From: Microplitis mediator
Taxonomy: Eukaryota; Arthropoda; Insecta; Hymenoptera; Braconidae
Length of the DNA stretch: 64,000 bases
Reading direction: 5' to 3'
NCBI RefSeq assembly: GCF_029852145.1
Contig: NC_079976.1
Location: 7,440,001 to 7,504,000 of the forward strand
This document shows, one piece after another, positions 36,697 through 46,138 of the stretch. Within the stretch, counting starts at the first letter, position 1, and every line of letters starts with the position of its first letter. A model generated the notes under the pieces. It was not told where the DNA came from. It worked only from the letters and a program-made list of their open reading frames with translations, and did no database searches. The position numbers and the translations under genes were made by a program.

Positions 36697-39600
36697 CTAT
36701 GAGTAAATAAATAAAATGTAATTCAAGGTTATATTGATATATTAATTTAAATTTTATCTAGACTTTTAAAAATATAAATATTTGTATTTAAATATAATAA
36801 AAGTACCTCGAGATGCAACTTTGCATGCTGATGTAAAATAATTGGTAACAAAACACCTTCTTTCAAGTGTGATTGTTTATTTAAAATCTATTATGAAGAC
36901 ATTATTGTTATTATTATAATAGACCAATTGGCTAATGTCATTTGACTAGTTTTATATCTGTCATATGTTTACTATATTTTCCACGTGTAAAAATGCAAGT
37001 AGACTTGCACAATCATTTTATTTCTGACGCAAGATCACTAGAATAGTCACTAGAATAACCTTGAAACTTCTGGTGACATGGTAACCTACTGCTACTGACA
37101 TCTGTGATGACAAATTTGAATGAGTTTGAATGCAGCAGTATGAGAAAAATTTTAAATTACAAATAAACGAATTAAATAAAAAAATTTTAAAAAAATGCAC
37201 ACACTGATTTTCAAATTCTATAGATGCGCATTTTTAAAATTTTATTCGATTTACATTTAATTCGCTTATTTAAAAATTTAAAAAATTTAAAATTCTCAGC
37301 TACATTCACACTCGTCAAATTTATGATACTAAAGTTAGTCGACGTCTAAAAGTTTTTGGATTTATTTAAAACGATAAATTATAAAAAAAATAATATTTTA
37401 AAAAATTGCACCTATAGTTTTTTTTATTTTCTACATGTGGTATTTTTATATTTTATATTTTTGCCATTGATTTGTTAAAAAAAAAATCCGTAAAGTTTTA
37501 ACCGTCTGTTAACTTAATAATCATGTCAAATTTTTCTTGATATGACTTTAGTGTGAATGTAACTGACAAGTATTAGTTTATTTAATTTTTGAATAAATAA
37601 ATGTAATGTAATTCGAATAAGAATTTAAAAATGCGTATTTAGATCAATGAAAAATTAGGACGCGCGTTTTTTTAAATTTCATTATTTATTGTAAATTTAT
37701 AAATTGTCTCATGTCTGCTACATTCACACTCATCTCAGAAAATACCCCCGAATTTTTAAAACTTTCAACTGTCATTACGGTATTAGAATTATATTAATCA
37801 ACTAAAAAAAAAAAAAAAAGCATTAATTGAAAAAAGGACAATTTCGCAAAGATGTAGATTTAAAAAAAATTACTTACATTTACATCAATTGGAAGTGAAG
37901 CGAAATTTGTTAAATAAATTTCAGTAAAATATTCATGCCAATTTTATAATTAGAATTTTCAAATTTCGTAGACTAAAATTTATTCAACAAATTTCGTTTA
38001 ACTCATAATTGATAACTGTAATTTTTTTTTAATTCTATCTCAGCGAAATTGCGACTACGTTGTCCTTTTTTTAATTAATGATTTAATTTTTTTTAAATTA
38101 ACTAATAAAATTTTAAAACAGTTCACAGTTGAAAGTCATTGCATATTTTTAAAAAGTGGGTGACACTGTCTGAGAATACTCTTCTTGTACTCATAAATGA
38201 CATTGTAAAGAAGTCATTCCGATTCGATGCTGTCTGGCTATTTTTCAAATTATGTAGAATCCGATCCCAAAAACTAATCATCTATAAGTAATTCTTGAGA
38301 TTCTTTTAATTGTCGTAATATACATCAAAACAATAGCAAATAATTTCTTAGATTTTAAAACGGTGACAAGATATCGGTTGAAAACTCGAGTTCCGACAAT
38401 CGGCTTTAAGCCGATGACATTTCTTTCTTTAATTTTTATCAGCGGGAAATAAAAAAACAATAAAATTTCTATAAAATGTAGTTTTGTTCACCATCTAGCG
38501 CTGCTATTTTATTCTCAACACTGCAAACACTGCAAAGTGTAAACATCTTATAGTAACCTGTTCTAGTAGTATGTGTAGTATGTAACCTTGACCGGATGAA
38601 ATCACTGACAATTGTGCAATATCATCACACGCGACATAATGTCGATAATTTTAAAAATTTGTATAGCTATTGTCAATAATATAATTGTAGATTAAAAATT
38701 TACACATCTTTAATTCATTAAATAGATTAATATCATTATTTTTCAACCCCTAAATCCTCCATTTTATTTAGTAACTTATATATCTCCATATTTTATGTTT
38801 TTGGGGTAAAATTTTTTGTTAAATTTTGTGGCATCACTTGAACTAAAAAAAAAAAACCAGAAAAATATTGACATACTAGAAATTTACACCAGTATATGTT
38901 TTGAAGTTTGATTAAAATTTTTTCAAATAATTTGACTGGTTTAATTTTTTTTTACATCAAATAATAAATTAACATTTCGTAAGATGAATTCTTCATGTAA
39001 ATGTAGATAGCAATTGTTTATATTAAGGGAGGAAATATTGTTTTTACAAATCAAATTTTCGAATTTAAATTTTTAAAAAGTTGTTTATTAAAAAAATTAA
39101 TTTAAATAATTTGTCTCTGTTTAATTACATGAAATCATTTATGAAAATTTATTATAAAACTTAGTTTTTTATTTAATAAAAAAAAATTACTGATACTGAT
39201 TAAATTATTGAAGACAATAATAAATAAATATATACTTGGCGATATCAAATGTCAAAGATCTTTGTATTTATATATTGTTTAATATATTAATAATATGTAA
39301 CTATATTTTTTCTTTTTTTGTCTCAGCATTTAAAAATATTAATGCTTACTACCAACAACTGATGGCGGTGCCGGTTTTATATTCAAAAATAATAAAAATT
39401 TTATGCGTGTGTATGTAGCAGACGAGACAATTTATAAATTTTAAATAAATTAATTAATTTGTTAATTAATTAAATAATGGAATTGAAAAAAATGCGCGCG
39501 CAGGTTTTTAAAACATTTAAATACGCATTTTTTAATTTTTTTCACTCAAATTTTATTTATTAATTCAAAAATTTAAATAATTGCTAATTGTCAGTTACGT

Positions 39601-40282
39601 TTACTCATAAAATTTCAATTACGTTTTAATTGACAAATTTTTTATAATTAATGATCTAATAATTAATTAAAATTAAAACTAAAATTACTGGTTCAACTTT
39701 TAGAAAAAAATAATTTGAATTTTCCCGCCATTTCTTACTGCATCATTTAAATGCGCGCGCACTTCTTTATAAAATACGTCAGCCATTTTGCACTGCCTGG
39801 GGAAAGTCAGGTCCGTAAATACTAGTCACTAAAATAATTTCTTTTTCTAACTGAAAATTCACTGTAATTACGCTCACAGCGTAGCAATAATTTTAAAAAA
39901 TAAATTAAAAAACTATAAGTCAATTTAAATACAAATAAAAATTTCACAAAAATATTTAATCATATTTAGTAATAAATAAAAGTGGGTCTTTATTACAACG
40001 ACGTTACTGAATGATGAAATGATGTGAGTTTGTGCGTAAGTGAAGAGTCTTTTTATAATTTTAGTCGCCATTGCTAGGGAGTTATCTTCAATAACTAGAC
40101 ATCTAGTTTTCTAGGTCTCTATTTTTTTGAATTGTTGAGTCCATAAAATGGTTAAAACTTTAGTGATTTTGTGTTGAAACTTATTTAGGGTATATTTTTT
40201 TTGTTGAATTAAAAATTAAATATCTCTATATATATATACAGTATTTATAATATTTCAATTTTAAATATACATAACATAAGGT
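36697..40282. promoter_or_regulatory. Shared intergenic region between two divergent genes
   Basis: Lies between the start codons of MMADHC (minus) and the zinc finger-HIUase gene (plus), so it should hold both promoters and any 5' UTR exons. It is AT-rich with a few repeat traces (for example 38160-38240). A GC-richer patch at about 39740-39840 carries GCGCGCGC-type sequence and may belong to the plus-strand promoter. No TATA box can be singled out. Confidence 0.45.
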
Positions 40283-40457
40283 ATGGAAAAAAATCAAGTA
40301 TCATCAAATATTATTATTGATGGTCAAACAGTCGTCTGTACTGAATATATTCAAGAACCTCAGCGTCTAACTCCAACTGGGAAAATAAGTCATGCCAAGA
40401 CACGAGTTTATACTCAACGTTATCGCAAAGAGTGGGAACTCATGCAGGATTTCAAAG
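40283..40457 (+). CDS. Fusion gene exon 1
   Basis: Encodes the first 58 residues up to ELMQDFK and ends in phase 1 at G|GTAAAT. The ATG follows the end of a long AT-rich 5' region. Reading on past the donor gives a hydrophobic frame that is intron. Confidence 0.8.
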
Positions 40458-43400
40458 GTAAATTTCAATTTTTTTATTTTTATATCTTATTTATTTTAAT
40501 TTTATTATCAGATAAAATTATTTTACTTCACTTTGTTTTTTTAATATTTAGCATTTTAATTTACAGCCTCGTTCGAAATATAAATACAAGTATTTTTTTT
40601 TGTTTACTTGATAATATTCATGAAAGATGTAATCCTAGTAAACTAGTAACGAAGTATTTTTGAATATTTAAATGAAAATACGAATATATAATTCGGTTGG
40701 TAGACAACAGAAAATAAAAATTGACGATTCTATTTTTTTTTTTCAATAAATCAATGGCAAAAAAAAGAAAACTAAAAATATGCACATGTAGAAAATTTAA
40801 AAAACCATAGATGCAATTTTTTCGAATTTTTTTTTTTAATGATTTATCGTTTTTAAAAAAATTCAAAAGTTATGATGAACAAAAATAATAAAAAGTCTTA
40901 GAAAATAATCAAAGATAGAAAATCAAACATTAATAAAAATTGATTATCAATTTTTGAAAAAAAAGAATTATAATAATCACCATAATCGCTAACGAGCCTG
41001 CAGTCACTACGTGACTGCTCAAATATCACTACTAAATTTATAAAATACGCAGCAAAAAAGGATTTCTTGCCGCAACAAAATTTTAATTTGCACCAAGAAA
41101 TTTTATGCATTAGGAATTAAATAAAAAAATTGTCTTGGAGCGAGAAAAGATTTTTTTGGTCAAGAAATAATTCCTTGCACCAAGTAATTTTTTCTAGTTC
41201 TAAATAAATTTTTGTTTTCAATTCACAATGCAAAAAATTTCTTGGGGTAAGTTAAAATTTTTTTTAGGCGAGTAAAGATTTTTTGTGTCAATGAATCCTT
41301 TTTTTTTCTCTGCACACTTTTTTGGCTTTGAGAAGCTTCCTAAAACCAAAAGGGAGTATAAAAATCTGTCATTTTGGAATAAGTAACGCGATATAAATAA
41401 TATAGATATATATTCATTGACATTCAGTCATATTTAGTGACAGAATAATTAAAGTATTAATTTATTTAAAGAAAATAAATACGATCGTCTTTTTTCTCGC
41501 GTAATTTAAATGTAATTCGAATGATATAGATAAATCTATTTATCTTAATACTTGGGAAATAAAAGAGTTTAAACTATGAAAAGACAAAAATTCAAGTCAA
41601 GACCTATTTAATGATACCAATTTCAATAACATTAACTAATTCTATCATATAGATATGGCGGGAACAAAACTTTCCTTATTCTCTTAATAATTAGATTATC
41701 ACCAGCTATTTCAGTTCAAAATTACTCTTTCGGCCTCACTTTGATCTTTTCCATCGAAACCTCAAAGAGATCAACCTTCGCAGCAAATTCGTTGTTATAT
41801 TACTCGACTTTTATTTTTTCTACTATAAAAGTAGCCAAAGTTACTTCTTATAACATCAGTTAATTACCAGTAAAAGTCCCGTCAAAATCGGACCAGCCGT
41901 TTCAAAAATTAGTCGGATAGAAACAGACAGACAGGCGAAAATTAAAAACATTTTTTTTTTATAAGTACCGTACATACTTTCATACACTGTAATAAATCGG
42001 GAGTGGATTCGGAGTGATTACGGATTTTATTTCAATCAAAATTCACTCCATCACTCAGAGTTCCGGAGTTTAAAAAAAAATCACTTCGCACACAGAGTAA
42101 ATAGGAGGACAGTAAAGTTAGCGGGCATCTGACAATTTTTAAAACTTTGAAACAATAAAATAAAATGTTTATAAAAAAATACACGTGTAGACAATTAAAA
42201 AATGAGTACATGCATTTTTCAAAACTTTTATTATTTTAATTACTTAATTTTTTATACGTAATTAAAAAATTTTCTTACGTCTGCTACATTTATACTCATG
42301 TAAATAGAGAGTTTCTCTTTCCAGCGGAGTGATTTTGGAGTGGTCTGGATTTTATTTAAATCCATATTCACTCCGATTACCCAGTCATCCTCTCCGGATT
42401 TAATCCACGTTCACTCAGCAAATTTTTTACAGTCTATGCATTCAGTAAAAATCTGTTATTTTTAAATTACAAACAGACTTCAATTTCATTTATTTCCATA
42501 GTTAATAAGTCTATTAATTTAGTATCTCAAATTTTCTTGTTTTTATAAAATTATTCCGAAAAATTGAGATACCAAAGTAATAAATTTTGAAACCATAAAA
42601 AAACTTCCAGCCAAGACATTTCCAATTACTAATAAAAAATAAATTATTCGCCAGGGTGGTTGACATCAGTACCAGGTCAAGTAACACGAGCATATTGTAC
42701 GTATTGTAAAAAAAATCTTCATGCCCACCGTCTGTCATTGTTGAAGCACACGTGTACAATGAAGCATCAAAGAGCAGCACTCATGTACCAAACGCACATG
42801 CATAACAGCGAGGAAGATAATGAAAGACTAATTGAGTACACGCAAGAATTCGAAACCGTCAACGTTGAATCCATCAAGAAAAGTGACGGCGATGATGATG
42901 AAAATGAAGATGAAGATGATGACAATGATATTGAGTATGATAATGACATCGAGTATGTTGTCGAGCGACTGGACATGGACGAGGATGATCAAATAGAAAA
43001 AAAAACTAATCAAATGGTAGACCAAGATGACAATGACTCCCATGATTATACTAATAAAATAGAAAAAGATATTGAGCAGTGCAGGAAAAAAATAAAACTT
43101 GATACCAACCAACGGAGAGATACTTTGGCTGAAGCGATGGCTCACGTCCATGGGGAATATTTTGAAGACAATGAGGGCAATGTTGCTACTGAAGAAGTTG
43201 ATGGTAATGAGCAACATATTAATGACGAAAGAGAACTGACGGAAGTATCGATAACTAAAATATATAAAAATGAAGAACTTGATGTTTCTAAGGCATTTAA
43301 TAAACAGATAACTAGTGATTTAAATTTAATTAAAAATAATAATGATGCTGGTGAAGAACCGGAAACAAAACTTATAGCCGCTTGTCAAGTCAATACGCCA

Positions 43401-45017
43401 CAGCTTTCGATTGCTGAAGGACAAGAAATTGCAAATTCGTTGACTGCTACTCCGACACAAAATAAAACATTGAGATTGTCGACTGGTAAAACTGTGACAC
43501 TCACTACAGGAAAATTACCTCCTGGTTATGTTCTTAGTAAAATAAAAGGCAATCTCCCGAGTTTGTTGACCTCGGGAACGAAAACAATAACTCAACGTAC
43601 TGTAACTAAAGTAATTAATAAAAGCAACAATAATTCTATGCCTAATGCTAAAAGTAATGTACAAGTTGTAGCCGGCCCAAGTGAACAAACTAAAAAACAA
43701 TCAAATTCGGTACAAAATATTAAGTTTAAAGCTCCTTGTATATCGACACATGTTTTGGATGTTAGCAAAGGAATACCCATATCTGGTCTGCAAGTCAGTT
43801 TGTACAAACTTATGGATGGACGATGGACTTTCTTAAACGAGAGGTATATTAATTATATTTTTTTTTATATTAAGAGGGTGACCATAGACCGGAAAATATC
43901 AGGGAATTTTAAAGAGTATCAGCGAATTTTATATAACGGAAATATCAGAGAATTTCAGAGTATTAAGGAATTTAATGCAATCAGGAAATATCAGGGAATT
44001 TTTAAAAGTATCAGGAAATTTAACGCAACCGGGAAATAATAGGGAACTTCAAAGATAATCAGGGAATTTATGCAACTGGGAACTGTCAAGCAATTTGGGA
44101 AAAGAACAGGGAATTTATGAAACTGGGAAATATCAGGGAATTTGGGAAAAGAACAGGGAATTTAATGCAATTGGGGAATATTAGGGAATTTCAAAGATAA
44201 CCAGGGAGATTAAGCAACTGGAGAATATCAGGGAATTTAATGCAACTAGGGAATATCAGGGAACTTTAAAAAGTATCAGGGAATTTAATGCAACTAGAAA
44301 ATATCAGGGAATTTTAAAAAAGAATAAGAGATTTAATGTAATTGGGAAATATCAGGAAACTTCGAAAACAATCAGGGAATTTAAAGCCACTGGGAAATAT
44401 CAAGCAGCTTTGAAAAGTATTAGGGAATTTGATTGCGTCAACCCAAAATTTCAAAATTTTTTACTTGTATTTGAAACAATAGAAATTTTTTTCTATATTT
44501 GAAGTTCGACTTCTCATACTTGAAAAATGAAACTACTTTTAACACCAGGAAAAATTTTAACACTGCTACCGGTGTTATTTTAACACCAATAGTCTTAACA
44601 CCGAAATAGGGCGGACTTACACCGTTTTTTTTTTACAATGTACAATAAATTTAATTTCTCGTATAAATTTATTGTAAAAACAATAAAAAATAAATATTTC
44701 ACCTTTTACCTTTAAAAAAATTAATTTTTTTTTTTTTAAATTAAAACAAGATGTTAATAAATACTTTTATTTTTTTCAGCTCAACATCATCCAATGGACG
44801 CTGCTCAGACCTTGTCGATAATCTAAAATTACAATTAACAGCCGGCCGTTACAAAATTCATTTCGACGTCGACAAATATTTCACCGTAAGGAGAATCGAG
44901 ACGATGTACCCATTTATCGAAATAGTATTTGATGTTAAAAATCCAACAGGAACTTACCATATACCCATTTTATTAAGCCCACACAGTTACACAACTTACC
45001 GCGACGCTGATAGATGA
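40283..45017 (+). CDS. Zinc finger-HIUase fusion protein, whole three-exon gene
   Basis: Exons 40283-40457, 42655-43843 and 44780-45017 give 533 residues. In order: a basic RYRKEWELMQDFKGWL block, a CCHH zinc finger (Cys73, Cys76, His90, His96; C-x2-C-x13-H-x5-H), a very acidic Asp/Glu linker (about 104-190), a Ser/Thr/Lys-rich stretch with LSTGKTVTLTTGKLPPGYV, and from about residue 420 a 5-hydroxyisourate hydrolase (transthyretin-like) domain: STHVLD (His424), GRCSD and YHIPILLSP. Exon 2 runs without a break from zinc finger into hydrolase, so the fusion is seen directly. Phases are 1 and 2, with GT/AG sites. The C-terminus YTTYRDADR lacks the family's YRG(S/T) ending. The acidic linker and zinc finger suggest a nuclear or nucleic-acid-binding protein; whether it hydrolyses HIU is unknown. 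Confidence 0.85.
40990..41670. repeat. 680-bp repeat, arm 2 (fusion gene intron 1)
   Basis: Inverted partner of 34238-34921, with only scattered single-base and short indel differences. The two arms enclose about 6 kb that holds MMADHC exon 1, the shared upstream region and fusion gene exon 1. Confidence 0.75.
41983..42433. mobile_element. GAGTGAATT-type MITE in fusion gene intron 1
   Basis: Left end TACACTGTAATAAATCGG and right end AATTTTTTACAGT are inverted. Inside, GGAGTGATTACGGATTTTAT faces AAATCCATATTCACTCC-type sequence. Same family as 30598-31010 and 50092-50275. Confidence 0.55.
42655..43843 (+). CDS. Fusion gene exon 2 (zinc finger, acidic linker, start of HIUase)
   Basis: Begins after ATTCGCCAG with GWLTSVPG, continuing exon 1 in frame. 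It carries the zinc finger, the linker and the N-terminal strand of the HIUase domain to RWTFLNE. It ends in phase 2 at AG|GTATAT. The frame stays open for 65 more codons into the intron, made of minisatellite sequence. Confidence 0.88.
43880..44430. repeat. Minisatellite (about 56-bp unit) in fusion gene intron 2
   Basis: Tandem degenerate units of the form GGGAAATATCAGGGAATTT followed by AAAAGTATCAGGGAATTTAA and TGCAACT. They begin about 35 bases after the exon 2 donor and extend the exon 2 reading frame artificially to 44039. After them lies a fragment of the ACACCGGTGTTA family (44530-44645). Confidence 0.75.
44780..45017 (+). CDS. Fusion gene exon 3 (rest of HIUase domain)
   Basis: Follows TTTTTTCAG. 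It starts with STSSNGRCSDL and contains LTAGRYKIHFDV, EIVFDVK and YHIPILLSP. It ends YRDADR then TGA. An AATAAA lies near 45250, 230 bases past the stop. Confidence 0.88.
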
Positions 45018-45432
45018 TTTTATTTTATCATCCTTACTCCTAATTACTCCTACATATTTATTATTCTTAACATTAAGTAAAATTATTATATAAATTCTTA
45101 TTAATGTATAGATAATATATTAATTATACTTGTAGATTTTAATTGTGGCCTTTAAAGTTTTTTTTTTATGATAAATAATTTTTTTTTTTCAAAAAATATT
45201 AAAATTAACTTGAATTAATATTTTTGTATTATATAAGAAGTTTAAAAAAAATAAAATAAAATGTTGACCATATTTTTTTCATTGTGTTATCATATATTTT
45301 TTACAATCTCCGAGCTGTAATATCTTCAAGTTGATAAGAATATATGATATTTATAAATATATTAACTGGCCTCAGTCGCTGCTGCACAACAGTCGGAGGC
45401 ATTTTAATTTTTTATAATTAAATTAATAAATA

Positions 45433-46003
45433 ATGAATACTCCTCATATATCGACTCATGTATTGGACACAAGTAGAGGACTTCCTGTAGCGAATTTGCC
45501 AGTGAGTCTTTATAAAAATACAAACACCTGGACTTTGATTAGTGAAAGGTTGGTTATTAATTTTTAAAAATTTTTGAAAATCCAGAAGTGCACCTCAATC
45601 ACTCATTTTATTTTTCTTCATTACTTTTATTTTGGAATATTAATTCCTGAGATGATTCAAAGTGAGTGAAAAACCCGAAAAAAATTGAGTGTCGCCTTTG
45701 CGCTTGAGGTGTTAAATAAAAATAATAACTACTTAATAGTAATTAAAATAAATATTTTTATTTTTAATTAGTAAGACAACATCAGATGGCCGATGCTCCG
45801 ATTTATTAGAATTAGCTGGACAATCATTAACAATAGGACGTTATAAACTTAAATTTAATGTAGAAAATTATTTTATTACAACTGAAAGATCGTCATTGTA
45901 TCCAATCATTGAAGTTATATTTGATATTAAAAGTCTTGATAGAAATTATCATTTGCCACTTTTGTTGAATCCGTTTGGATATAGTACGTACCGAGGAACT
46001 TGA
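45433..46003 (+). CDS. URAH: 5-hydroxyisourate hydrolase, stand-alone copy
   Basis: Exons 45433-45548 and 45772-46003 give 115 residues, the usual length for this enzyme. It hydrolyses 5-hydroxyisourate, the product of urate oxidase, on the way to allantoin. The family signatures are all present: STHVLDTSRGLPV (His9), GRCSD, LTIGRYKLKF, YHLPLLLNPFGYSTYRGT. The catalytic His, Arg and His are kept, and the C-terminal YRGT is close to the canonical YRGS. The single 223-base intron is phase 2 at the same codon as intron 2 of the upstream fusion gene, so the two copies descend from one tandem duplication. No N- or C-terminal peroxisomal signal is evident. Its promoter must fit in the 415 bases after the fusion gene. 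AATAAA lies at 46029-46034. Confidence 0.92.
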
Positions 46004-46028
46004 TTGGCTTAGAAATTATTTATTTAAG

Positions 46029-46034
46029 AAATAA
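46029..46034 (+). terminator. Candidate poly(A) signal of the HIUase gene
   Basis: AATAAA 26 bases past the stop codon. On the other strand AATAAA occurs at 46019-46024 and could serve the convergent cuticle gene, so the two 3' UTRs probably overlap. Confidence 0.45.
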
Positions 46035-46138
46035 AAAGAAACTAACAAAGAATCAGTTGAACTACTAAAGCTGTATTAAATCTACTTTTGATATTTCTAA
46101 TGCAAAAAAAAAATATAAGGATGTATATATAAAATAAA

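Noticed and set aside
42767..43217. Minus-strand serine- and isoleucine-rich frames
   Set aside because: Antisense shadows of the acidic GAT/GAA-rich linker of the fusion gene.
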